Source: JAJZSS01 sp964463505 (GTDB lineage: Bacteria; Chloroflexota; Anaerolineae; Anaerolineales; UBA4823). Taken from it: a stretch of 24,271 bases of DNA. The DNA lies in assembly GCA_964463505.1 (NCBI GenBank), contig CAYXDC010000049.1, positions 1 to 24,271 of the forward strand, in the 5' to 3' direction. The translations under genes and the position numbers were made by a program. Positions 1 to 7,777 of the stretch are shown here, piece after piece. Under the pieces are notes generated by a model. That model was given only the letters and a program-made list of their open reading frames with translations. It had not been told where the DNA came from and searched no databases. The stretch's first letter is position 1; each line of letters opens with the position of its first letter.

Positions 1-1
1 G

Positions 2-994
2 GAGCCGGGCGCGCCAGTCCTGCGGGGAGCGGCAGATATGTACGTGGGCATGAGCGCCCTTCACTATGAGCATAACGATCTGAAGACCGCCACGCAGCAC
101 CTGCTCACAAGCCAGGCTCTGGGTGAGCTTGCCGGGTTACCGCAAAACCCGTATCGCTGGTGCGCGGCGATGGCGCGCATACGGGAGGCCCAAGGCGATC
201 TGGATGGCGCGCTCGACCTGCTCGACCAGGCCGAGCGCCTATACGATGGTAACTTTTCCCCGAATGTGCGTCCGGTCGCGACGCGGAAGACACGGGTGTG
301 GGTGGCCCAGGGTCGGTTGGGTGAAGCCCTGGGCTGGGCGCGTGAGCAGGGACTGTCCGTTGAAAACGAGCTTAGCTACCTGCACGAGTTCGATCACATC
401 ACCCTGGCCAGGGTGCTCCTGGCCGTCTATCAGAACGACCACGCAGACCGCTCAATTCAAGAGGCAATGGGGCTGCTGGAGCGCCTGCTGAAAGCCGCGG
501 AAGAACGTGGGGGAAAGGGAAGCGTGATCGAAGTCCTGGTACTGCAGGCGATTGCGTATCAGGCACAGGACAACCATCACCAAGCCCTTTCCACACTGGA
601 ACGCTCCCTGGCGCTGGCCGAACGGGAAGGCTATGTGCGCATCTTTGTGGATGAAGGTGAAGTGATGCGATCCTTGATTGAGGATCTTTCCCGCAAGCGA
701 GACCATCTGCTGAGCGGTTATTCAGACAAACTCCTGGCTGCCTTTGCGCAACCAGTGGCGGCGCCTAAATCAGCAAACCTCCATCAAAAATCAGACCTGG
801 TTGAACCTTTAAGCGAACGCGAGCTGGAAGTGCTCAGGCTGCTGCGCAGCGAATTAAGCGGCCCAGAAATTGCCCAACAACTGATCGTATCGCACAATAC
901 ATTTCGCACTCACACAAAAAACATTTACAACAAACTGTGTGTCAACAACCGCCGAGCGGCCATCCGCCGCGCCGAGGAACTCGATTTATTCTAG
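2..994 (+). CDS. LuxR-family (MalT-type) transcriptional regulator, 5' end missing
   Basis: This is the C-terminal part of a large signal-responsive activator of the MalT/LuxR type. The reading frame is open to the window edge, so the true start lies outside; the ATG at 38 is internal. The first visible residues (LRGAADMYVGMSALHYE) match the start of the TPR-like region of this family. Helical TPR-type repeats continue to about residue 200 counted from the ATG at 38, followed by the linker RIFVDEGEVMRSLI typical of the family. A LuxR helix-turn-helix begins at LSERELEVLRLL (about 258) and runs to the end, including GPEIAQQLIVSHNTFRTH. The expected N-terminal NTPase domain is not in the window. 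The gene ends before a strong terminator, so it is not co-transcribed with the next genes by simple read-through. The ligand is unknown. Confidence 0.9.
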   Translation, partial: EPGAPVLRGAADMYVGMSALHYEHNDLKTATQHLLTSQALGELAGLPQNPYRWCAAMARIREAQGDLDGALDLLDQAERLYDGNFSPNVRPVATRKTRVWVAQGRLGEALGWAREQGLSVENELSYLHEFDHITLARVLLAVYQNDHADRSIQEAMGLLERLLKAAEERGGKGSVIEVLVLQAIAYQAQDNHHQALSTLERSLALAEREGYVRIFVDEGEVMRSLIEDLSRKRDHLLSGYSDKLLAAFAQPVAAPKSANLHQKSDLVEPLSERELEVLRLLRSELSGPEIAQQLIVSHNTFRTHTKNIYNKLCVNNRRAAIRRAEELDLF

Positions 995-1016
995 CTGACC
1001 CGAAAATCCCAACCCC

Positions 1017-1060
1017 AGCCCCGGCAGGTTTCACAACTACCTGCCGGGGCTGTTTTTTTT
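1017..1060 (+). terminator. Rho-independent terminator of the LuxR gene
   Basis: A perfect 13-bp stem (1017-1029 pairs with 1039-1051) has a 9-nt loop and is followed by G and eight T. It lies 22 bp after the LuxR stop codon. Confidence 0.95.
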
Positions 1061-1163
1061 CGCCAGCAATCACCACCTCAATCACATTAATGGGTGATGA
1101 CACCTCATCCCATCGGGCAGTATGCTTTGGGTAGAACAACAACGAAAGGAAAAACGCAGACGC

Positions 1164-1439
1164 ATGATGAGTGACAAACACACAATCGACGAAAAACATA
1201 ACCAGTATCCGTGCTACGAAATCCGTATCAAGGGACACCTGGATGACCGGTGGGCCGAATGGTTTGAAGGACTGACCATCACGCTGGAAGAGGACGGCGA
1301 CACGCTTATCACCGGTCCGGTGGTCGATCAAGCGGCGTTGCATGGATTGCTAAAAAAAGTACGTGATTTAGGTATGCCATTGGTCTCGGTCAGCCCTGTG
1401 GAACCCGGTAGCTCGGATATGCCGGATATCAAATTGTAA
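1164..1439 (+). CDS. Small conserved-looking soluble protein of unknown function
   Basis: This encodes about 91 residues with no membrane segment or signal peptide. The frame is open back to an ATG at 1122, but that start has no ribosome site, while a purine-rich AAAGGA at 1145-1150 precedes the tandem ATGs at 1164 and 1167. The protein is acidic, with a core YEIRIKGHLDDRWAEWFEGL followed by a TLITGPVVDQAALHGLL segment and a V(R/S)-rich end (GMPLVSVSPVE). The pattern suggests a small alpha/beta fold. I do not recognise a named family. It lies between a MalT-type regulator and a membrane-protein operon, 49 bp before the latter, so it may be the first gene of that transcript. Its function cannot be assigned from sequence alone. 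Confidence 0.7.
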   Translation: MMSDKHTIDEKHNQYPCYEIRIKGHLDDRWAEWFEGLTITLEEDGDTLITGPVVDQAALHGLLKKVRDLGMPLVSVSPVEPGSSDMPDIKL

Positions 1440-1488
1440 ATGGGCTTAAACCGCGTCAGTTAAAAATTCAACCAATAGGAGATAAATA

Positions 1489-2217
1489 ATGAACTCAAAC
1501 CGAATGTATGCGGCGATTGTAGGAGGGCTTTTTATCATCGGGACCGTAACAGGCACCATTGCCGCCATCATTGGTAAACCCATCCTGGATGCGCCAGACT
1601 ATCTTATCAAGATATCAGCCAAAGAGAGCCAGATCATTATTTGGTCATTCCTCGTATTCCTGATGGGTGTCGCCTGCGCCGGGATTGGCCTGGCTCTCTA
1701 TCCGATCATGAAAAAATACAGTACAGGCCTGGCAATCGGGGTGGTTGGATTCAGGGTGGCCGAGGGCATACTCGAAATCCTGGGCGGGGTTCTCACCATT
1801 GGCCTGCTGGCCTTGAGCCAGGAATTTGTCAAAGCCAGCACGTCTCACGCGACCTACTTCCAGGCCATCGGGGCTATCATCAAAGCCGGAGACGCGTGGC
1901 TGAGCAATGGCGCCGTGCTGCTGCTCTGGTGCATCGGCGCCTTGATGTATTATGCCGTCTTCTACCAATACCGGCTTGTCCCGCGCTGGCTCTCCGTCTG
2001 GGGGTTGGTTGGCATTTCTTTGGTCACCATCGGCGGGGTACTCGTCATGCTCCATGTCATCCCCGGTTTCGGGACTGTGCAGATGCTTCTCAATCTGCCG
2101 ATATTCCCGCAGGAGATGGTCTTGGCGGTCTGGCTGATCGTGAAAGGAGTCAATCCATCGGTAGTCGCCTCCGGGGCTGTAAAAACTTCGACGAGCGAGC
2201 TTTTGAGCGCAGCATAG
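1489..2217 (+). CDS. DUF4386 family integral membrane protein
   Basis: This is a 242-residue polytopic membrane protein. The start is supported by AGGAGATAA directly before ATG. About six hydrophobic helices are visible, near residues 8-28, 48-70, 80-108, 138-158, 167-190 and 205-220. The N-terminal pattern (MYAAIVGGLFIIGTVTG) and the late RLVPRWLSVWGLVGI segment fit the DUF4386 family, whose members have no settled biochemical role. No catalytic motif is apparent. It heads a run of six closely spaced genes on this strand ending at 5320, including a second DUF4386 protein. The run follows a MalT-type regulator, but any regulatory link is inference. Confidence 0.85.
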   Translation: MNSNRMYAAIVGGLFIIGTVTGTIAAIIGKPILDAPDYLIKISAKESQIIIWSFLVFLMGVACAGIGLALYPIMKKYSTGLAIGVVGFRVAEGILEILGGVLTIGLLALSQEFVKASTSHATYFQAIGAIIKAGDAWLSNGAVLLLWCIGALMYYAVFYQYRLVPRWLSVWGLVGISLVTIGGVLVMLHVIPGFGTVQMLLNLPIFPQEMVLAVWLIVKGVNPSVVASGAVKTSTSELLSAA

Positions 2218-2248
2218 TTCGAGAGATGGGTCTCAAGGAGAAGGCAAA

Positions 2249-2701
2249 GTGTTAATAAGAGGTTCGAACGTTCTTTCGATATGGTGCGTCATCAACTTCA
2301 TACTCGCCTTTCTCATATTGTGCTATGTCATCGTTCTCAAAGGGGACTCCCCAATTTTGCAAGTGGCTTCTTTTTCAGAAGCTGAAATTGCCAGCCTGAG
2401 TGCCAAGATTATAGCAGCGCTCAATTGTTTTACGATCCTGTACAACTCTTGCTCGCTGATGATCTCGGTATTGACGTGGCGTCTGATCCGCAAAAACCTG
2501 GTTGCGGGTGAAAAATGGGCTTTCTGGATGTTAGCGGGTGTGATCGGATTTCTTGAACTGATGGCATTTTTTGCTTCATCCTACATCGGGAATGGGCGCT
2601 GGCAGGTGAATCTGGTCCAGAGCATTCTTTATATTATAGGCATTAGCTTTTCAGGCTATTCCTTATTCCATGAAGGAGAAAAAAATGAATTCAACCTCTA
2701 A
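2249..2701 (+). CDS. Small four-helix membrane protein of unknown function
   Basis: This 150-residue protein starts at GTG 2249, preceded by AAGGAGAAGG at 2235-2244. There is no in-frame ATG near the N-terminus, so the GTG is the best start. Four hydrophobic stretches are visible, roughly residues 8-28, 47-70, 86-105 and 115-138. I do not recognise the family; the layout resembles other small proteins found beside DUF4386 genes. Its 3' end overlaps the next gene by 17 bp, and the ribosome site of that gene lies inside this one, which points to translational coupling. Confidence 0.75.
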   Translation: MLIRGSNVLSIWCVINFILAFLILCYVIVLKGDSPILQVASFSEAEIASLSAKIIAALNCFTILYNSCSLMISVLTWRLIRKNLVAGEKWAFWMLAGVIGFLELMAFFASSYIGNGRWQVNLVQSILYIIGISFSGYSLFHEGEKNEFNL

Positions 2702-3371
2702 AATCGCAAGAACCGCCGGTCTGCTTTATTTACTTTACGTGGTCACCTCGTTCGTAGCCAATCTATTTGGGAAATTTGTGTTCGTGGAAGCACCGGTGAC
2801 TGTCAATCACATCATGACCCATGCATTTCAATTCCGCATCGGTTTTGTGATCAACCTGTTTGCGGTCGTTCTTTTCCTTTTAGCAGCCTGGGCTTTGTAC
2901 GTGCTGTTGAAACCGGTGAATAAAGACCTTGCATTACTTTTCCTGTTATTAAATTTAGCTGGTTTCGCTGTCTGGTTATTCAGCTCGCTGTGCCTGTTTG
3001 CCAGCCTGCTGATCTTGAACGGAGCAGAAACCAACCAGGCGTTCCAACCAGATCAACTGCAGGCGCTGGCGGTGTTTTTCTTCGGTTTATATAAAACCGG
3101 GGTTGTTATTGCTCAGGTGCCTTACGGGGTCTGGCTGTTTCCCCTTGGTTACCTGGTCCTTAAATCGGGATTTCTGCCAAAGATCATCGGCTGGTTGTTG
3201 ATCGCAGATGGCATTTGTCAATTTGTGTATGTCTGCCAGCGTTTGATCCTCCCAGATCTTGGGATCATCGCTTACCCCTGCCTGGTAATCAGTTTTATCG
3301 CTGAGGTATCCCTGGCTTTGTGGCTTTCCATCAAAGCTGTGAAACCCCAGATATCCGCGAATCCTGAATAA
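2685..3371 (+). CDS. DUF4386 family integral membrane protein (second copy)
   Basis: This encodes 228 residues. An in-frame ATG exists at 2670, but AAGGAG at 2673-2678 lies just before the ATG at 2685, so 2685 is preferred. The N-terminus (KIARTAGLLYLLYVVTSF) and the segment SGFLPKIIGWLLIADGI are characteristic of DUF4386. About six membrane helices are visible, with a polar loop of about 20 residues (NGAETNQAFQPDQLQ) before the fourth. It is clearly diverged from the first DUF4386 protein at 1489, so the two are older paralogs rather than a recent duplication. It sits in the middle of the membrane-protein run, overlapping its upstream neighbour and 14 bp before the next gene. The family has no established function. 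Confidence 0.87.
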   Translation: MNSTSKIARTAGLLYLLYVVTSFVANLFGKFVFVEAPVTVNHIMTHAFQFRIGFVINLFAVVLFLLAAWALYVLLKPVNKDLALLFLLLNLAGFAVWLFSSLCLFASLLILNGAETNQAFQPDQLQALAVFFFGLYKTGVVIAQVPYGVWLFPLGYLVLKSGFLPKIIGWLLIADGICQFVYVCQRLILPDLGIIAYPCLVISFIAEVSLALWLSIKAVKPQISANPE

Positions 3372-3385
3372 AGAAAAGAGAAAAG

Positions 3386-3859
3386 ATGAAAAACTCAAAA
3401 GGCACCTGGAAAAAAGCGTTCGTTCTGACCCTGGTGGGAGGCCTGGCCTTCTGGCTGGCTAACTTCGCAATCTCGCGAACCGCCATAGCAGCGGAATACA
3501 GGGCTGCCATGTCCATTTCTTATTTTCCAATGCTGCTTGAATCCTTGATTGGGGGCTTGATCATTGGGTTTTGGGTAGGTTATCCTTTGCTGCGTTTCTT
3601 TGATAAGATCCCAGGGAAGAATTCAATTCTTAAAGCAGTCCTCTTAAGTTCGATTGTCCTGGTCATCGTCACAATCCTGCTCGGTGGTCCTTCCAGTTTT
3701 TTTGCGACAGGAAATGTCTGGCGGTATTTCGTCATCGGCACAGTATTTAACGTAATCCGTATCACAGCCCTTGGCATCGCCATCGGTTATGTGTGCAAGA
3801 TGCAATTTCGCGAATCCAAACCAACTGAAGTCGCAGTGAATCCAGCCAGGTTGGGATAA
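3386..3859 (+). CDS. Small membrane protein, tandem paralog A
   Basis: This 157-residue protein has about four hydrophobic segments (near 12-32, 47-69, 82-100 and 112-133). A cytoplasmic-looking motif RFFDKIPGKNSILKA lies at residues 70-84. The same motif recurs, slightly changed, in the next protein, and the two align along most of their length, so they come from a tandem duplication. A purine-rich AAGAAAAGAGAAAAG precedes the ATG. The C-terminal tail is polar. No named family is recognised and no enzymatic motif is visible. It lies 10 bp before its paralog. Confidence 0.78.
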   Translation: MKNSKGTWKKAFVLTLVGGLAFWLANFAISRTAIAAEYRAAMSISYFPMLLESLIGGLIIGFWVGYPLLRFFDKIPGKNSILKAVLLSSIVLVIVTILLGGPSSFFATGNVWRYFVIGTVFNVIRITALGIAIGYVCKMQFRESKPTEVAVNPARLG

Positions 3860-3869
3860 GGGAGAAGCC

Positions 3870-4325
3870 ATGAAAATCAGCGTTACAGATCAAAGCAAAA
3901 CGCATAATTCTCAGGACTTCTTAAAGAAACTGCTTACTCTGACAGCAGCAGGTGGAGCAGCATTCTGGATCACTGATTTACTGGTTGCAGTTTCCCCTAT
4001 GGCTGTGGCATATAAAGCTGCCTTTTCAATCTCTTCGCTGCCTGTAGCCCTGGCCGAAGCGTTAACTGGCGGCTTGGTCATCGCATTCTGCGTCAGTTTT
4101 TTCCTGATTCGCTTTTTTGACCGGCTTCCCGGTAAAGAATCCATCTTCAAGGCATTGATCCTAACCTTTGGCGTAATGATTATTATCGAAATCCTTTCAG
4201 CGCTTGGAGACCCGGCCCATGCCTCCGTTTACCTCCTACTGGATACAGGAATGAACGCTCCAAGGTTTCTTGCACTTGGATGGATGATAAGCCATGTATT
4301 TGATATGCAAAACAGAAAGGTTTAA
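3870..4325 (+). CDS. Small membrane protein, tandem paralog B
   Basis: This 151-residue protein is preceded by GGGAG at a normal distance from the ATG. It is a paralog of the protein at 3386: shared elements include LTL..GG.AFW near the first helix, Y(R/K)AA.SIS, GGL(I/V)I.F and RFFDRLPGKESIFKA at residues 81-95. It has about four membrane helices. The second half is less similar to paralog A, which suggests the N-terminal half carries the conserved role. Only 2 bp separate its stop from the next start, and AAAGG near its 3' end probably serves that gene. The function is unknown. Confidence 0.78.
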   Translation: MKISVTDQSKTHNSQDFLKKLLTLTAAGGAAFWITDLLVAVSPMAVAYKAAFSISSLPVALAEALTGGLVIAFCVSFFLIRFFDRLPGKESIFKALILTFGVMIIIEILSALGDPAHASVYLLLDTGMNAPRFLALGWMISHVFDMQNRKV

Positions 4326-4327
4326 TT

Positions 4328-5320
4328 ATGAAAGCAATAATTTGCCCCAGATACGGTTCACCGGATGTTCTTAAGCTCCGCGAGGTGGTCAAACCAGTCC
4401 CGCAAGAGGACGAGGTGTTGATCCAAATTCATGGCGCCTCTCTCAATTCGCGTGACTTACGCATGCTGCGGGCGAAACCAATATTTATGCGACTGATGCC
4501 TGGTGGTCTTTTTCGCCCTAAAAACAAGATCCTCGGAGCTGATGTAGCCGGGCAAGTCGAGGCAATTGGTTGTAACGTCAAGCAGTTTAAGCCAGACGAT
4601 GAGGTCTTTGGGTACTTACCGAGTGCAACCGGTCGTGGCACTTTTGCCGAGTATGTATGTGCCAAAGAAAATCTAATAACACTGAAACCGTCCAACCTGA
4701 CCTTCGAACAGGCCGCGGCTGTGCCTCTGGCGGCGATGACCGCCTTGCAGGGATTACGTGACAAGGGAAACATTCAACCAGGACAAAAGGTGTTGATTCA
4801 AGGTGCGTCTGGAGGCGTGGGAACCTTTGCTGTTCAGATCGCCAAAGCGTTGGGGGCTGAAGTGACGGCGGTGTGCAGCACGAGGAACCTGGTAATGGTG
4901 CGCTCCCTTGGAGCAGATCATGTCATCGATTATAAGGTAGAAGACTTCACCAAAAACGGGCAGCAGTACGACCTGATCCTGGCTGTGAATGGATATCATC
5001 CGATATCTAATTATCTGCGCGCATTAAACGCTGAAGGAACTTATGTCGTTGCTGGTGGCTCGATGGCTCAACTCTTCCAGGCGGCGAACAAAAGGAAAAA
5101 AGTTACTAAGACCGGGAGCCAGAAAATATATATCGCTTCGCTGGTGCAAAACCAAAAAGATTTGATCCTGATAAAAGAACTCCTTGAATCCAGGAAAATC
5201 ATACCGGTTATCGATGGATGTTACCCGTTAAGGAATACTTCTGAAGCTTTCTGGTATTTTGAGAAAGTACATCCCAAGGGAAAAATCGTCATCACTATGG
5301 AAGAAAATCGCAAAACCTGA
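4328..5320 (+). CDS. NAD(P)-dependent MDR-family oxidoreductase (quinone oxidoreductase-like)
   Basis: This 330-residue enzyme belongs to the medium-chain dehydrogenase/reductase superfamily and is predicted to be cytosolic. The N-terminal GroES-like domain contains SLNSRDLRMLR and the conserved ILGADVAGQVEAIG (68-81). The Rossmann domain carries the nucleotide loop IQGASGGVGTFAVQIAKALG at 157-176. The usual zinc-binding cysteines of alcohol dehydrogenases are absent, which fits the zinc-free quinone oxidoreductase/enoyl reductase branch. An insert rich in Lys and Arg (NKRKKVTKT, about 255-263) replaces part of the expected substrate loop. It closes the membrane-protein run. Its substrate is not predictable. 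The co-transcription with membrane proteins may be incidental, or it may indicate redox work on a lipophilic substrate. Confidence 0.88.
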   Translation: MKAIICPRYGSPDVLKLREVVKPVPQEDEVLIQIHGASLNSRDLRMLRAKPIFMRLMPGGLFRPKNKILGADVAGQVEAIGCNVKQFKPDDEVFGYLPSATGRGTFAEYVCAKENLITLKPSNLTFEQAAAVPLAAMTALQGLRDKGNIQPGQKVLIQGASGGVGTFAVQIAKALGAEVTAVCSTRNLVMVRSLGADHVIDYKVEDFTKNGQQYDLILAVNGYHPISNYLRALNAEGTYVVAGGSMAQLFQAANKRKKVTKTGSQKIYIASLVQNQKDLILIKELLESRKIIPVIDGCYPLRNTSEAFWYFEKVHPKGKIVITMEENRKT

Positions 5321-5692
5321 CAAGGCGCAGCTCCCGACCCCTATTCCGCTAGCTTTGCAGCGGCAGGTGAGCTTGGTCATTAGATCGCTCAATACATTTA
5401 CAATCTGTGCTGCCCACGGTTACGCACTTCAAGCCAAGCAACATCTTCTTAAGAACGATGATCTCCATCAAAAAGCCTGTACCCTTCCAAATGTAGGAAG
5501 ATACAGGCTTTTGTTTACCATTATAACCACCGTGGAGAAGGCACCCATAGAACACACGGTGCTCAGAATCCAAATATCACCGCCGATAAAAAGTGGTTAT
5601 AAATTATGGTTGATATCTCCAGCCAACGAACCGCCGCACCATGAGTTAGTTTCCATGCAATTGTGTGCATGTGATCAATTGAATAAAACAGG
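5321..5692. other. Convergent intergenic region
   Basis: The 372 bp between two converging transcripts hold a bidirectional terminator hairpin (5471-5512) and a weak 5-bp stem at 5346-5363 (CCGCT/AGCGG). An open frame crossing the region from inside the upstream oxidoreductase has no ribosome site, traverses the terminator and gives a low-complexity product, so I see no gene here. Confidence 0.6.
5471..5512. terminator. Bidirectional terminator hairpin
   Basis: AAAAGCCTGTA at 5471-5481 pairs with TACAGGCTTTT at 5502-5512, and an inner CTTCC/GGAAG pair flanks a 7-nt loop. A T-rich tail follows on the plus strand and a matching run lies on the minus strand, so it can serve both the gene ending at 5320 and the minus-strand gene ending at 5693. 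Confidence 0.85.
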
Positions 5693-6373
5693 CTAATTCT
5701 CCCAGCGCACAGCATACTCCGGGCTGCGACGCCCGCCAAACAACTTGGCCAGCACAACCCCGGCGACAAACCCACCAATATGCGCCCAGAAAGCTGTTCC
5801 GCCTACATCAGGCCCACCCATTGATAACACACCGCTGAATAGCTGCAGTACGAACCACAAGCCCAGCACAATGGCGGCTGGGACCAATGTCAATCGTGTG
5901 AGAAATCCCAGGGGGATGAGAGTCAAAACCTTACTTTGTGGATACAGGATCAAATAAGCCCCCAGCACGGCGGCAATAGCGCCACTGGCCCCCACGGTAG
6001 GGATTTGCGAGGTCGGATTGGTCAGTACATGGGTCAGCGAGGCAACCACACCGCCCACCAGGTAAAACACTAAATACATCCCTTTTCCCATGCTGTCTTC
6101 GACATTATCACCAAAGATCCATAGGTAGAGCATATTCCCACCCAGGTGCAGTAAACCCGCATGCATGAACATGGAGGTAAAGATATCGGCGACATCACCC
6201 AGGTCCAACCCAGAAGTAAGATTTCCTGGGATCATGGCATATTGATATACCAGGGCTTCCTGATTAGGGCCTGATAACCATTGCCAGGCGAAAACAAGGA
6301 TATTGGCAATGATCAGCAAATAGTTAACTACCGGCACACGACGAGTGGGAATTTGATCTTTGATCGGGATCAT
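5693..6373 (-). CDS. Rhomboid-family intramembrane serine protease
   Basis: This 226-residue membrane protein of the rhomboid family cleaves substrates within the lipid bilayer. The catalytic serine is in GASG (Ser130) and the partner histidine in AHIGG (His198). The conserved HLGGNMLYLW at 76-85 supplies the His and Asn typical of the second transmembrane segment. Six helices fit the bacterial core fold, with a first helix around 17-32. The start is supported by GAGGAG eight bases before ATG. It lies 42 bp downstream of the MFS gene on the same strand and may share its transcript. The substrate is unknown. Confidence 0.94.
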   Translation of the reverse strand: MIPIKDQIPTRRVPVVNYLLIIANILVFAWQWLSGPNQEALVYQYAMIPGNLTSGLDLGDVADIFTSMFMHAGLLHLGGNMLYLWIFGDNVEDSMGKGMYLVFYLVGGVVASLTHVLTNPTSQIPTVGASGAIAAVLGAYLILYPQSKVLTLIPLGFLTRLTLVPAAIVLGLWFVLQLFSGVLSMGGPDVGGTAFWAHIGGFVAGVVLAKLFGGRRSPEYAVRWEN

Positions 6374-6415
6374 GTGATTCGCTCCTCAATACTGGATGTG
6401 CAGCTTTAGCAAGTA

Positions 6416-7681
6416 TTAAACCACATTCTCCGCGGGAATTTTGGGCAACCAGAAGATCATCAATAGAGCAGCTAGCAGCGCCAGAAATCCACCAAACAAA
6501 AATGGCGCAGCTGGACCGTAACCTTTCCATGCTCCAAGCCCCTGCCAGAGTAACCCGGCAATTAAGGAGGCGGGAAAAGCAGTGAGACCAACCGCAGCCG
6601 AGTATAGACCGTAAGCAGTCCCTCGTTTTTCGGCCGGCATTAAATCTGCGATATAAGCCTTACTGGCGCCTTCGAACAAGGCGTAGTAAACCCCATACAG
6701 ACCAAAGAACAGCCAGACAGCTGTTCCGGTACTGGATAGAGCAAAGCCCAGGTAGATTAAGCCGTAGGCCATCCATCCAAACACGATCAATTTTCGGCGT
6801 CCAATCTTGTCTGATAGCGCGCCAGCCGGTCCAGCCAGCACTGTGTAGACTGCGTTAAATGTTAGCAGCATCCCCATAACTCCCAGGATGGTCAAACCGC
6901 GCTCCTGGCCGCGCAAAATGATAAATGCATCCGATGAATTTCCCAGGGTGAAAATGATTGTTACTCCCAGAAAGCTGATGAAGCGTTTATCCAATCCCTT
7001 AAAGCTGAGCACAGGCGCCGAAGCACGTTTTTCCTGGGTAGGCACGCTAACTTCCCTGGCCCCCAGAGCAAGAATCAGCACAGCCAGAAATGCCGGAACG
7101 ATGCTGGCCAGAACAACAATCTGAAAGGTGCGCCCGGATAGTACATTGGGATTGGTCTGTGTCAACCAGACGGTCAGGGCGGCAATGAGAATTCCCACAA
7201 ACGCTCCGGCCGAATCCCCCGCCCGGTGGATGCCAAAAGCCAGGCCGCGTTTATCACTGGAAACACTCTGCGAAAGCAGGGCATCCTTGGGCGCGGTACG
7301 GATGCCTTTGCCCAGCCGGTCAGCAAAACGCACCCCCAGGACAATTCCCCAGGCACTGGCAAAATACAGGAAAGGTTTCGAGAGAGAGGAAAGGCCGTAT
7401 CCAAGTACTGCCAAGCCCTTGCGTTTGCCCAGCCTATCAGAAACTGCACCGGAAAACACTTTCATCAGGCTGGCGGTAGTTTCAGCAATGCCTTCGATCA
7501 ATCCGACCACTGTTGTGGCCTGTCCCAAGACCCCCGTCAGGAAGAGCGGTATCAGGTTATTGATCATATCGGAAGAAATATCCGTAAGGAAGGAGGTGAT
7601 GGTCAGGATCCAGACATTGCGGTCCAGGCTCCTGAATATAGAAACCTTATTAGCATCTTTTCGGTCAGGTTTTTCAAGCAT
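6416..7681 (-). CDS. MFS transporter
   Basis: This 421-residue major facilitator superfamily permease has about 12 membrane helices. The loop after helix 2 carries motif A, SDRLGKRKG (81-89), and the second half carries the related SDKIGRRKL. A conserved DRLGKGIRTAPKDALLSQS segment follows helix 4 and is typical of a bacterial MFS branch without firm substrate assignment. The ATG is preceded by a weak CCAGGGA. The rhomboid gene follows after 42 bp, and the EamA gene lies 96 bp upstream. Nothing in the sequence identifies the substrate or the direction of transport. Confidence 0.9.
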   Translation of the reverse strand: MLEKPDRKDANKVSIFRSLDRNVWILTITSFLTDISSDMINNLIPLFLTGVLGQATTVVGLIEGIAETTASLMKVFSGAVSDRLGKRKGLAVLGYGLSSLSKPFLYFASAWGIVLGVRFADRLGKGIRTAPKDALLSQSVSSDKRGLAFGIHRAGDSAGAFVGILIAALTVWLTQTNPNVLSGRTFQIVVLASIVPAFLAVLILALGAREVSVPTQEKRASAPVLSFKGLDKRFISFLGVTIIFTLGNSSDAFIILRGQERGLTILGVMGMLLTFNAVYTVLAGPAGALSDKIGRRKLIVFGWMAYGLIYLGFALSSTGTAVWLFFGLYGVYYALFEGASKAYIADLMPAEKRGTAYGLYSAAVGLTAFPASLIAGLLWQGLGAWKGYGPAAPFLFGGFLALLAALLMIFWLPKIPAENVV

Positions 7682-7715
7682 TGCATTCCCTGGATGTACA
7701 GCCGAATTTCAAAGG

Positions 7716-7734
7716 ATGCAGCCGGTCGCTGCAT
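7716..7734. terminator. Candidate hairpin between the EamA and MFS genes
   Basis: A perfect 7-bp stem (ATGCAGC at 7716-7722 with GCTGCAT at 7728-7734) has a 5-nt loop. The best T-run is on the plus strand. On the minus strand, where the genes lie, the tail is only CCTTTG, so termination after the EamA gene is possible but weak. Confidence 0.4.
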
Positions 7735-7777
7735 TTTTGGATGATATGCTTATTTACCTCGTAGCCATGTGACAGAT

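Noticed and set aside
1641..2255. Open frame of 204 codons overlapping the first DUF4386 gene
   Set aside because: It is an out-of-frame reading of a clear membrane-protein gene, with an Arg/His/Gly-rich product and no family pattern.
5346..5363. Small hairpin CCGCT/AGCGG after the oxidoreductase gene
   Set aside because: The stem is only 5 bp with no T-run; the strong terminator lies further on at 5471-5512.
5259..5696. Open frame of 145 codons on the plus strand
   Set aside because: It starts inside the oxidoreductase gene, has no ribosome site, crosses the terminator and overlaps the end of the rhomboid gene.
7128..7772. Open frame of 214 codons antisense to the MFS gene
   Set aside because: It is antisense to a well-supported transporter, has a Ser/Arg/Pro-rich composition and no ribosome site.
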